From contig CACKJL010000040.1 of the NCBI GenBank assembly GCA_902600395.1, positions 1-7,346 on the forward strand: DNA of 7,346 nucleotides, in the 5' to 3' direction. Positions within the stretch are counted from its first letter, which is position 1. The number at the start of each line of letters is the position of its first letter. Of this stretch, positions 1 to 5,925 are shown one piece after another. The notes beneath the pieces are model-generated. The model ran no database searches, had not been told where the DNA came from, and saw only the letters and a program-made list of their open reading frames with translations. This stretch comes from an uncultured Prochlorococcus sp. GTDB lineage: Bacteria > Cyanobacteriota > Cyanobacteriia > PCC-6307 > Cyanobiaceae. Both the position numbers and the translations under genes were made by a program.

Positions 1-612
1 TGATAATCCTCCGCACAAAACCGCTTGTTCGCCAAATAAATCAGTTTCTGTTTCTTCTTTAAAGTTTGTTTCAAGAATCCCAGCTCTCGTTCCTCCAATT
101 CCTTTAGCGTAAGCCATTGCCAATGATCTTGCACTCCCGGAAGAATCCTGCTCAACTGCAAACAGTGCTGGAACTCCTTGACCGTTCTGATATTCCCAAC
201 GAACAGTGTGTCCAGGTCCTTTTGGGGCAATCATTACAACATCCACAAAACTAGGAGGTTTGATAAGTCCGAATCTTATATTGAAGCCATGAGCAAAACT
301 TAGTATCTTTCCTTCTTTTAAGTTAGGTTCTATTTCCTTAAGGTAAACATCTTTCTGAAACTCATCAGGGAGGAGAATCATAATCCAGTCTGCTTTTTTG
401 CAAGCTTCAGAAACGCTAAAGACTTGTAGGCCATCGCTAATGGCTTTGCTTTCAGACTTACTTCCTTTATATAATCCAACAATTACATCCATACCGCTAT
501 CTTTAAGATTTAGGGCATGTGCATGACCTTGTGATCCATATCCAATAATCGCTATTGTTTTCTTATTTAAAAGACTTAGATCTGCATCTGTGTCGTAAAA
601 GAGTTGGGTCAT
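1..612 (-). CDS. ilvC: Ketol-acid reductoisomerase, N-terminal 204 residues (cut by window edge)
   Basis: IlvC is the NADPH- and Mg-dependent cytoplasmic enzyme that isomerises and reduces acetolactate or acetohydroxybutyrate in valine, leucine and isoleucine synthesis. The reading frame opens at the ATG at 612-610 (MTQLFYDTDADLSLL) and runs off the left edge without a stop. Residues 24-29 (GYGSQG) are the Rossmann dinucleotide motif. The loop VGLYKGSKS at 45-53 supplies Ser51 and Ser53, as expected for binding the NADPH 2'-phosphate. H108 in AHGFN and the run APKGPGHTVR near 129-138 are family hallmarks. Asp191 and Glu195 in DLFGEQ are metal ligands. Family members of the short class I type have about 330 residues, so roughly 60% is present. 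It lies 110 bases downstream of clpP3 on the same strand, probably with its own promoter. No strong ribosome binding site is seen. Identification is secure. Confidence 0.97.
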   Translation of the reverse strand, partial: MTQLFYDTDADLSLLNKKTIAIIGYGSQGHAHALNLKDSGMDVIVGLYKGSKSESKAISDGLQVFSVSEACKKADWIMILLPDEFQKDVYLKEIEPNLKEGKILSFAHGFNIRFGLIKPPSFVDVVMIAPKGPGHTVRWEYQNGQGVPALFAVEQDSSGSARSLAMAYAKGIGGTRAGILETNFKEETETDLFGEQAVLCGGLS

Positions 613-639
613 TAGTTGTAGCTTCTTTGCGTTTAATAG

Positions 640-666
640 TTATTATTTTAGACATTAAGGTGGCAA
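640..666 (-). promoter_or_regulatory. Weak candidate promoter for ilvC
   Basis: In the 110-base clpP3-ilvC gap, the minus strand carries TTGCCA (666-661), five of six matches to a -35 box. TAATAA (645-640) follows after a short 15-base spacer and would give a leader of about 20-25 bases before the ilvC ATG. The spacer is suboptimal and the region is AT-rich, so this may be chance. The rest of the gap is low-complexity A/T sequence with no convincing terminator for clpP3. Confidence 0.2.
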
Positions 667-722
667 TAAACCAAAAAGTTATTAATTTAAAAAACTAAAA
701 TTAAAATATTAATTTAGAAAGT

Positions 723-1334
723 TTAAGACTGATTTGCTTCGCTTGGATGTGTAATTACTCTATCAATTAATCCATAGTTTTTTGCTTCTTCCGCACTTAG
801 AAAATAATCTCTATCAGTATCCTTTTCAATTTTCTCAAATGATTGGCCTGTCATATCTGCCATAGACATGTTTAACATATCTTTAATTCTTAAAATTTCC
901 TTAGCTTCAATTTCAATATCACTTGCTTGGCGTTGAGATGTCCCTCCTAAGGGTTGATGAATCATTATTCTGCTGTGAGGCAAAGCAACTCTCTTACCTT
1001 TTGTACCAGCGGCCAATAGGAACGCTCCCATGGAGGCTGCAAGGCCTACGCATATGGTTACTACATCACTTTTTACGTATTTAATAGTGTCATAAATTGC
1101 CAAGCCAGCAGTTACTGATCCTCCTGGGCTATTTATATACAGATAGATAGGTTTGGAATTATCATCAGAATCTAGATAAAGCATTTGTGCAACAAGACTA
1201 TTAGCAATACCATCATTCACTTCTTGTCCAAGAAAAAGAATTCTTTCAACACCTAGTCTTGTATATATGTCGACCCATCTTTCGTATTGACTTCCGGGAA
1301 GTCTGTAAGGCACGCTTGGAGTTCCTATTGGCAT
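723..1334 (-). CDS. clpP3: ATP-dependent Clp protease proteolytic subunit ClpP3
   Basis: This is a catalytic serine protease subunit of the Clp core, a cytoplasmic double heptameric barrel fed by an AAA+ chaperone (ClpC in the cyanobacterial ClpP3/R system). The 203 residues match a full-length ClpP without a long propeptide. The complete triad is visible: Ser101 in GLAASMG, His126 in MIHQPLGG and Asp176 in DTDRDYFLS. The substrate-binding run INSPGGSV sits at 68-74. The N-terminus (MPIGTPSVPYRLPG, then WVDIYTRL) closely resembles plastid-encoded ClpP1, which supports the ClpP3 lineage over ClpP1 or ClpP2. It starts 24 bases downstream of the clpR stop on the same strand, the typical cyanobacterial clpR-clpP3 pairing, so the two are probably co-transcribed. 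No Shine-Dalgarno sequence is seen before the ATG. The family is certain. The paralogue number rests on context and the N-terminus. Confidence 0.95.
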   Translation of the reverse strand: MPIGTPSVPYRLPGSQYERWVDIYTRLGVERILFLGQEVNDGIANSLVAQMLYLDSDDNSKPIYLYINSPGGSVTAGLAIYDTIKYVKSDVVTICVGLAASMGAFLLAAGTKGKRVALPHSRIMIHQPLGGTSQRQASDIEIEAKEILRIKDMLNMSMADMTGQSFEKIEKDTDRDYFLSAEEAKNYGLIDRVITHPSEANQS

Positions 1335-1358
1335 GATTTTAAAATAGTTTTGTGAGTG

Positions 1359-2021
1359 TTAAATTTTATTTGGTAGATCTTTTTGATTTGTGAGTATTCT
1401 ATCGATAACTCCATAATCTAGTGCTTCTTGGGGGTTAAGATAACTCATCCTGTCAGAGTCTTTTGAGAGTTCTTCGATAGTTTTTCCAGTATTGCGAGAT
1501 AAAATCTCCAACATTGATTTTTTATTTTTTAAAACTTCCTCAGCTCTTATTTGGATATCAGTTGCTTGGCCTCTTGCTCCGCTTATTGGCTGATGTAAAA
1601 CAATTGAAGCATGTGGAAGAGCGGCTCTTTGCCCCTTTGTGCCAGATGAAAGGATAACTGCAGCAGTCCCCATTGCTTGTCCGATACATATTGTGTGTAC
1701 TGGGGGTTTAATGTAGCTTATTGTATCGCAGATAGCGAAAGCTTCTGTTTCAAAACCAACTGCATCACCAGTGTACCAACTTGTCCCAGTTGAATTGATA
1801 TAGAAATAGATTGGTTTTTCTGGATCCTCAAACTCTAGATAAAGAAGTTGAGCAATAATTAGCTCAGTAACATCCATTCCTAGTTGTCTTTTCGCATCAT
1901 CATCTGAAAATAATGGTAAACCAAGATAAACAATTCGCTCTTTCAGTAAAAGAGAGGGGAGATCAGGTGGCGGGGTCCTCATAACGGTGTTTTCGCCGTA
2001 ATAAGGAGCAGATACAGTCAT
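1359..2021 (-). CDS. clpR: ClpR, catalytically inactive Clp protease subunit
   Basis: ClpR is a ClpP homologue that assembles with ClpP3 into a mixed barrel but should not cleave peptide bonds. Numbered from the ATG at 2021 (220 residues), the nucleophilic serine is replaced by Gly118 in IGQAMGTAAV. His143 in VLHQP is retained. The catalytic aspartate position is Met192 in DSDRMSYL. Relative to ClpP3 there is an insertion of about ten residues after the INSTGTS run (around residues 82-93, WYTGDAVGFETE), in the substrate-groove region; a similar extra loop is known in ClpR-type subunits. A GTG at 2030 would add three residues (MIQ). I prefer the ATG because MTVSAPYYGENTVMRTPPP is what I recall for cyanobacterial ClpR. 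Neither start has a clear ribosome binding site. It lies 40 bases below the PIN-TRAM gene and 24 bases above clpP3. The product is secure; the start is less so. Confidence 0.94.
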   Translation of the reverse strand: MTVSAPYYGENTVMRTPPPDLPSLLLKERIVYLGLPLFSDDDAKRQLGMDVTELIIAQLLYLEFEDPEKPIYFYINSTGTSWYTGDAVGFETEAFAICDTISYIKPPVHTICIGQAMGTAAVILSSGTKGQRAALPHASIVLHQPISGARGQATDIQIRAEEVLKNKKSMLEILSRNTGKTIEELSKDSDRMSYLNPQEALDYGVIDRILTNQKDLPNKI

Positions 2022-2061
2022 TTGTATCACAAAATATATATTGATTTGATTCTAGCTACAT

Positions 2062-3171
2062 TTAGCCCTGTGTCGCTGGTGATTTAAAAGATTTGTTTGA
2101 CTCAGGATTATTTATTAGTTTTCCAAAGACCATTCTTCCAGTGGGAGTTTGTAATGCTCCTGTGATAACAATATCTAATCTGCTTCCCACAAAATTCTTT
2201 GCCTCATCAATAACAACCATTGTGCCGTCATCTAAGTATCCAATACCTTGCATTTTTTCTTTGCCTTCTCTTACGATTTTTATATTAAGTGATTCTCCTG
2301 GTTGTACTTCTGGCCTTAAAGCAATAACCAAATCACTCAAATTCATAACTTTTAATTCTTTAACTTCAGCTATCTGAGAAAGATTATAATCAGCCGTAAT
2401 TAAAGTTCCTGTCATATCCTCAGTAATTTTCAATAGTTTTTCATCTACCCCATTACCTTCATACTTTGTTGGGTTTATTACAAGTCTTCTCCCATATAAA
2501 TCTCTTAATTCTTTTAGTAACTTAAGACCTCTTCTGCCTTTCGACCTTTTTTCATTACTGCTTGAGTCAGCTAAAGTTTGTAATTCATCAATTACACTTT
2601 GAGCAACAATTAATTGCCCTTCCAATAAGCCGCAACTTAATAGGCCATTGATTCTTCCATCAATAATTACGCTAGTATCTAGAATTTTTGGACTTGCAGC
2701 AGGGAGGATTCCTTCATTGACTAGATATGCATCAGTATTATTTGGATTGAATAATCTCAATAATGTCCTTCCATGGGTATCTGCTAGCTTATAACCAAGC
2801 GCACCAAAGAAAATGTTGCTTAATATGGCTGCTAAAGGTTTCGCGAAAAAAACCTCTCTAGGGAAGGGAATTAATAGTATTGGAGCAAGCAGGAGATTCG
2901 CAACAAGTAATCCTAAAATTAATCCAACAGACCTACTTATTAGTAAGTCCGTTGGCATTGTTCTTATTTGATCAAGAAAAGTCTTTCTAAGTTGAAGAAA
3001 AACAAAACCAGCTGCTAACCCTACAAAAAAACCAATTATTGATAAAACAATTCTAAAACCTTCTACATTAGATACCTGTTTGAGAATGTCTACTGGCAAT
3101 AAATCAACACCAAGCCATCCTGAAGCAGCCCCAGACAATACAAATAAAATTAATACTAAGATATCTGTCAT
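2062..3171 (-). CDS. Membrane-anchored PIN-TRAM domain protein (YacL-like), putative ribonuclease
   Basis: The 369-residue protein has three parts. The N-terminal 130 residues contain about four hydrophobic segments (roughly 2-22, 41-60, 82-103 and 112-130), so it should sit in a membrane. Residues 162-285 form a PIN nuclease fold beginning KILDTSVIIDGR, with the expected acidic metal-binding set: Asp165, Glu196, Asp243 and Asp261 (TADYNL). Residues 290-352 (QPGESLNIKIVREGK onward) form a TRAM domain, a beta-barrel that binds RNA. This architecture is that of Bacillus YacL and its widespread cyanobacterial relatives. Their substrate is not well established to my knowledge, so RNA cleavage at the membrane is an inference from the domains. 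It is the first gene of the apparent PIN-TRAM, clpR, clpP3 cluster and is divergent from hemW. All key acidic residues are present, so it is probably active. Confidence 0.9.
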   Translation of the reverse strand: MTDILVLILFVLSGAASGWLGVDLLPVDILKQVSNVEGFRIVLSIIGFFVGLAAGFVFLQLRKTFLDQIRTMPTDLLISRSVGLILGLLVANLLLAPILLIPFPREVFFAKPLAAILSNIFFGALGYKLADTHGRTLLRLFNPNNTDAYLVNEGILPAASPKILDTSVIIDGRINGLLSCGLLEGQLIVAQSVIDELQTLADSSSNEKRSKGRRGLKLLKELRDLYGRRLVINPTKYEGNGVDEKLLKITEDMTGTLITADYNLSQIAEVKELKVMNLSDLVIALRPEVQPGESLNIKIVREGKEKMQGIGYLDDGTMVVIDEAKNFVGSRLDIVITGALQTPTGRMVFGKLINNPESNKSFKSPATQG

Positions 3172-3174
3172 ATC

Positions 3175-3180
3175 TATAAT
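3175..3180 (+). promoter_or_regulatory. Candidate -10 box for hemW (TATAAT)
   Basis: A perfect TATAAT lies just left of the PIN-TRAM start, reading toward hemW. Transcription from about 3187 would give an 80-base leader carrying the inverted repeat at 3207-3233 and the mini-frame at 3255-3275. No TTGACA-like box is found 16-18 bases upstream. Weak -35 boxes are, to my knowledge, common in Prochlorococcus. One perfect hexamer in AT-rich DNA is only modest evidence. Confidence 0.4.
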
Positions 3181-3206
3181 CTACTAGGATTTATTAATTG
3201 AGTAAA

Positions 3207-3233
3207 TAAGGATTTTATTTTTTTCAATCCTTA
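3207..3233. repeat. 8-bp inverted repeat in the divergent PIN-TRAM / hemW promoter region
   Basis: TAAGGATT (3207-3214) and AATCCTTA (3226-3233) are perfect inverted copies separated by an 11-base, T-rich loop. The repeat lies between two divergent genes. It could be a regulator's operator, or a hairpin in the hemW leader. A terminator role is unlikely because no transcript is expected to end here. Confidence 0.5.
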
Positions 3234-3242
3234 ATACCTTTT

Positions 3243-3275
3243 AGGAGCTTAAAAATGAACTTAGATTATGAATAA
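3243..3275 (+). promoter_or_regulatory. Leader mini-frame with ribosome binding site overlapping the hemW start
   Basis: AGGAG at 3243-3247 is followed seven bases later by an ATG at 3255. That ATG opens a six-codon frame (MNLDYE) ending at TAA 3273-3275, which overlaps the first eight bases of hemW. The site is well placed for the mini-frame but 20 bases from the hemW ATG at 3268, too far for normal use. Ribosomes ending on the mini-frame could restart on hemW by translational coupling. Whether the peptide is made is unknown. Confidence 0.4.
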
Positions 3276-4491
3276 GTTTCCAAGAAGTGCTTATGTGCAC
3301 ATTCCTTTTTGCCACAGAAGATGTTTTTATTGTGATTTTGCAGTTATTCCATTAGGAAACAAAGTTGAAACTTTAAAAGGTTATGGAAGTAAAACTGTTA
3401 AAGAGTATTTGCAATTTTTATATAAAGAAATATTGTCAATTAAGCATAAATCACCTCTATCGACGATTTATGTAGGAGGAGGTACACCATCAATTTTAGA
3501 TCCAACCCAAATCAAAGAATTAATAGATCTTTTTAAAGAAAATTATGGAATTGACTATGGTGCTGAAATCACTATGGAGGTTGATCCAGCTAGTTTTACT
3601 CAAGATGATCTTTTTGGATTCATAAATGCTGGGATAAATAGATTTAGTCTCGGAGTACAAAGTTTTAATAATAAGGTACTTCAAAAGTCGGGAAGGCGTC
3701 ATTTGAAAGAAGATGCAGAGAAATCTTGTTTATGGTTGAAGAGAGAATATGATTCCGGGTTAATAAAAAGCTGGAGTTTAGACTTAATTCAAAATTTGCC
3801 ACTAAGTGGATTTAAAGAATGGCAAGATGACTTAAAAAAAGCAATTACATTTTCACCACCTCATCTATCTATTTACGATTTAAATATTGAAAATGGCACT
3901 GTTTTTAAAAAATTAATTAATTTAGGCAAATTAAAACTCCCAAGTGATGAAGAAGCTTTTAGGAATAGTGAAGCAACCCATTTAATTTTAAAAAACTCAG
4001 GGTATTCAAGATATGAAATATCAAACTATTGCATTCCGCGACATCAGTCGAGACATAATAGAGTTTATTGGAGTGGTTTAGGCTGGTGGAGTTTTGGTCA
4101 AGGTTCCACTAGTTCACCTTGGGGGGAAAAGTTTACTCGACCAAGAGTTAGTAAAGAATATAAAGAATGGGTAACTAGACAAGACGAATTTAATTTAGAT
4201 TCATCCCTAACCAATAAGGAGTTTGTTTATAAAGAACTTGATGAGAAAATAATGTTGGGATTAAGACTTAAAGAGGGTGTAGATATTAAAGAAGTGTTTA
4301 AACAACAAAATTGGGAAAACAAAAAATTTGAAAGCAACTTCAGTAAATTGCTTGATGAATGGGAAAGATTTCTTGAAAGTGGACTACTAGTAAGAAAGGG
4401 GAATAGATTCTTTTTAAGTGAGCCTAATGGCATGGAACTTAGTAATCAAGTTCTTGTTTCTATGTTTAAGTGGTGGGATGAGATTAATTAA
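3268..4491 (+). CDS. hemW: HemW-type radical SAM haem chaperone (formerly called oxygen-independent coproporphyrinogen III oxidase-like)
   Basis: This is a radical SAM protein of 407 residues, normal for HemW. Cys15, Cys19 and Cys22 in CHRRCFYCDF bind the 4Fe-4S cluster. The next aromatic position is Phe24, where true HemN has a fourth cysteine. GGGTPS at 70-75 is the SAM-binding glycine motif, and MEVDP at 103-107 and LGVQSFN at 128-134 are family runs. HNRVYW at 263-268 matches the HNxxYW motif linked to haem binding in HemW. These features favour a haem-transfer chaperone over a coproporphyrinogen dehydrogenase. The C-terminal region (about 310-407) looks like the usual HemN-type winged-helix domain, with LDEKIMLGLRLKEGVD as its typical opening. 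The ATG at 3268 is chosen because the radical SAM barrel begins almost immediately (SAYVHIPFC). It is transcribed away from the PIN-TRAM cluster and appears monocistronic. Confidence 0.93.
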   Translation: MNKFPRSAYVHIPFCHRRCFYCDFAVIPLGNKVETLKGYGSKTVKEYLQFLYKEILSIKHKSPLSTIYVGGGTPSILDPTQIKELIDLFKENYGIDYGAEITMEVDPASFTQDDLFGFINAGINRFSLGVQSFNNKVLQKSGRRHLKEDAEKSCLWLKREYDSGLIKSWSLDLIQNLPLSGFKEWQDDLKKAITFSPPHLSIYDLNIENGTVFKKLINLGKLKLPSDEEAFRNSEATHLILKNSGYSRYEISNYCIPRHQSRHNRVYWSGLGWWSFGQGSTSSPWGEKFTRPRVSKEYKEWVTRQDEFNLDSSLTNKEFVYKELDEKIMLGLRLKEGVDIKEVFKQQNWENKKFESNFSKLLDEWERFLESGLLVRKGNRFFLSEPNGMELSNQVLVSMFKWWDEIN

Positions 4492-4511
4492 GACTAATCA
4501 CCCCCTTTCGA

Positions 4512-4535
4512 TTATAACCAAAATGATTGGTATAA
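4512..4535 (+). terminator. Candidate 3' hairpin after hemW
   Basis: TTAT and ACCAA (4512-4521, with A4516 bulged) can pair with TTGGT and ATAA (4527-4535) around the loop AATGA, giving nine pairs. It begins 20 bases after the hemW stop. No U-tract follows directly, so it is either a weak terminator or a 3'-end stabilising structure. Confidence 0.3.
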
Positions 4536-4586
4536 CTACTATTTAGGCGATTTTAAATAATTTAATAAACTGCTGCAAAAACTTCT

Positions 4587-4614
4587 TTAACAAAAGGTAA
4601 AGCAAATCTATAAA
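4587..4614 (+). promoter_or_regulatory. Candidate promoter for the small secreted protein gene
   Basis: TTAACA (4587-4592), a 16-base spacer and TATAAA (4609-4614) form a plausible housekeeping-sigma promoter. Transcription from about 4621 would leave a leader of some 47 bases before the ATG at 4668. The arrangement suggests the gene is expressed independently of hemW. The evidence is consensus similarity only. Confidence 0.4.
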
Positions 4615-4667
4615 GTAAAATAATTGACAGTCGATCTAAAATTGGAGGGATTAAATCTTTTCTTTGA

Positions 4668-4904
4668 ATGCGTAAATTAATAATATCTTTACTAGCTGCT
4701 CTAGCCTTACCTACTGCTGTAAATGCTGAGACTTGGTGGCTTATGGCTGCAGGAAGATATGGTAACTCATCATATAATTGGTCAATTCCTACAAATTCTG
4801 AAAAGGAATGCGAATTTGCTGGCCAGAATTTTTTAAACAAAAAGTGGAGAAGAATAATTTTAACTAGCGATATGATTGACTATGTCTGTGTTAAAGGTAA
4901 ATAA
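4668..4904 (+). CDS. Small predicted secreted protein of unknown function (78 residues)
   Basis: The protein begins with a classical Sec signal peptide: basic MRK, a hydrophobic core LIISLLAALALP, and a cleavage site after TAVNA (residue 20). The mature part is about 58 residues, starts ETWWLMAAGRYG and holds exactly two cysteines, Cys48 and Cys74. They could form one disulfide in the periplasm or outside the cell. It has no lipobox, no transmembrane segment after the signal and no enzyme motif I know. The stop TGA directly before the ATG (4665-4667) fixes this as the earliest start. A strong GGAGG (4644-4648) lies 19 bases upstream, unusually far. From memory, similar short proteins with the signal core ALALPTAVNA recur in marine picocyanobacteria with differing mature parts. 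I cannot name a function. A reading frame on the opposite strand (4562-4840) lacks recognisable features and is rejected. Confidence 0.8.
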   Translation: MRKLIISLLAALALPTAVNAETWWLMAAGRYGNSSYNWSIPTNSEKECEFAGQNFLNKKWRRIILTSDMIDYVCVKGK

Positions 4905-4991
4905 ATGAAACGCTTACTAGATACTTTATATCCATACAAACTATTGCAAATAATACGTTCTCAGCGAATCTCTACTTATGACAAAATGTAG
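4905..4991 (+). CDS. Possible 28-residue frame abutting the secreted protein gene
   Basis: An ATG follows the TAA of the secreted protein with no gap (TAAATG) and opens 28 codons ending at TAG 4989-4991. The product would start MKRLLDTLYPYK and end STYDKM, a basic peptide with no recognised motif. AAAGG about seven bases before the ATG could act as a weak ribosome binding site, and the junction allows translational coupling. Its stop lies four bases from the panB stop on the other strand. The length is well within chance, so this is recorded as possible only. Confidence 0.22.
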   Translation: MKRLLDTLYPYKLLQIIRSQRISTYDKM

Positions 4992-4995
4992 GTGA

Positions 4996-5769
4996 TTAGT
5001 TAAGTCTTTCAGAGTCTACCCATTCTTTTAATTTATCCTTAAATAATTTCTTTCCTTGGATAATTGGTTGGCAAAATGGGGGTTGATCATCATTAAGGCC
5101 TAACAAATCAGCAGTAACTCTTACTTGCCCATCGCAATAATTACCTGCGCCGATACCTATTGTGGGAATTGTTAAAGAATTTTGTATTTCCTTAGCAAGC
5201 AAATCAGGAATATGTTCAAGAACTATTGAAAAACATCCTAATTCTTCAAGAATTGAAGCCTCTTTCTTAATTTTTTCTTGGCTTGCTAAGCTTTCCCCTT
5301 GTTTTCTTAATCCAATATTTAGATAGCTTTGTGGTGTAAGACCTATATGACCCATAACAGGGATTCCCATTCTTATTAATCTAGAAATAACTTTTTGTAT
5401 TTCTGGTTCAGCTCCTTCCACTTTTACAGCTTTTGCATAAGTGCTCTGAATGATTTTCCCTGCATACTCAACTGCTTTATCCTCACCACATTGGTAAGTC
5501 AGAAAAGGCATATCTGAGACGACTAGAGGTTGTTCCTCAATTTTTTTCTTAAATCCTCTTGAAACAGCATTAGTATGATAAATTATGTTTTCTAAAGTTA
5601 TTGGCAATGTCGATTTGTATCCTAAGCAGACCATTGCTAATGAATCTCCTACTAGTACGAGATCAACATTTGCATGTTCTGCAATAGATCCTGATATGGA
5701 GTCCCAAGCAGTTAGTGCAATGATTTTGCGAGATTTTTTTTTATAATTAACCAGGTCTGAAGGTAACAT
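4996..5769 (-). CDS. panB: 3-methyl-2-oxobutanoate (ketopantoate) hydroxymethyltransferase
   Basis: PanB transfers a hydroxymethyl group from methylene-tetrahydrofolate to alpha-ketoisovalerate, giving ketopantoate, the first step toward pantothenate and coenzyme A in the cytoplasm. The 257 residues match the family (about 264 in E. coli). It is a TIM-barrel enzyme. Asp42 and Ser43 in LVGDSL and Asp86 in VSDMPF correspond to the metal and substrate ligands. Lys116 in VKVEGA and Glu185 in VLEHIP are the active-site lysine and catalytic glutamate. GHIGLTPQ at 140-147 and IGIGAG at 204-209 are family signatures. The ATG at 5769 leaves only a short lead before the conserved KIIALTAWD (from residue 15) and is the natural start. 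No Shine-Dalgarno sequence is seen. It is divergent from ffs with 47 bases between, and convergent with the small secreted protein gene. Confidence 0.96.
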   Translation of the reverse strand: MLPSDLVNYKKKSRKIIALTAWDSISGSIAEHANVDLVLVGDSLAMVCLGYKSTLPITLENIIYHTNAVSRGFKKKIEEQPLVVSDMPFLTYQCGEDKAVEYAGKIIQSTYAKAVKVEGAEPEIQKVISRLIRMGIPVMGHIGLTPQSYLNIGLRKQGESLASQEKIKKEASILEELGCFSIVLEHIPDLLAKEIQNSLTIPTIGIGAGNYCDGQVRVTADLLGLNDDQPPFCQPIIQGKKLFKDKLKEWVDSERLN

Positions 5770-5804
5770 AATAAATTTATGTATCTTTTTTAATCAAGAA
5801 TTGC

Positions 5805-5810
5805 TAATAT
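5805..5810 (+). promoter_or_regulatory. Candidate -10 box for ffs (TAATAT)
   Basis: TAATAT ends seven bases before the predicted first base of the SRP RNA (G5817), the ideal spacing for a -10 element. The overlapping TATGAT (5808-5813) is a poorer fit. No -35 consensus is seen at 5782-5787 (TATCTT). The 47-base space must also hold the panB promoter on the other strand. Confidence 0.45.
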
Positions 5811-5816
5811 GATTCT

Positions 5817-5910
5817 GACTCGGCCTTTCGCGGTTTTAACGCCTAAACCTGGTCAGGACCGGAAGGTAGCAGCCACAAGGGATGCTTGAGGCAGGCGAGA
5901 TAACCGAGTC
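5817..5910 (+). ncRNA. ffs: Signal recognition particle RNA (4.5S-type, small bacterial form)
   Basis: This RNA binds Ffh to form the particle that targets nascent membrane proteins to FtsY and the translocon (thylakoid and plasma membrane in cyanobacteria). The diagnostic apical hairpin is present: CAGGACCGGAAGGTAGCAGC at 5854-5873, with the GGAA tetraloop at 5861-5864 closed by CC/GG and the asymmetric AGCAGCC side that contacts the Ffh M domain. The ends pair perfectly as GACTCGG (5817-5823) and CCGAGTC (5904-5910). Inner pairings include TTTCGC with GCGAGA and GCCT (5841-5844) with AGGC (5889-5892). About 94 bases is right for the small SRP RNA without an Alu domain. The ends are set from the terminal stem and may be off by a few bases. 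Confidence 0.95.
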
Positions 5911-5925
5911 ACTCTATTTTACCTT

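Noticed and set aside
681..716. Nine-base direct repeat ATTAATTTA (681-689 and 708-716) in the clpP3-ilvC gap
   Set aside because: The gap is almost pure A/T here, so short repeats of this kind are expected by chance.
2093..2377. 94-codon plus-strand frame opposite the PIN-TRAM gene
   Set aside because: It lies wholly antisense to the TRAM and late PIN coding sequence, and its serine/isoleucine-rich product has no domain.
3520..4433. Two minus-strand frames (3520-3702 and 4227-4433) inside hemW
   Set aside because: Both are antisense to well-conserved HemW sequence and have low-complexity Ser/Leu/Ile/Lys products.
4624..4629. Perfect TTGACA reading toward the secreted protein gene
   Set aside because: No -10-like hexamer occurs 16-18 bases downstream; the pair TTAACA/TATAAA slightly upstream is a better promoter.
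4562..4840. 92-codon minus-strand frame overlapping the secreted protein gene
   Set aside because: The plus strand has a clean signal peptide, paired cysteines and a promoter-like sequence; the minus frame has no motif and no neighbour in operon.
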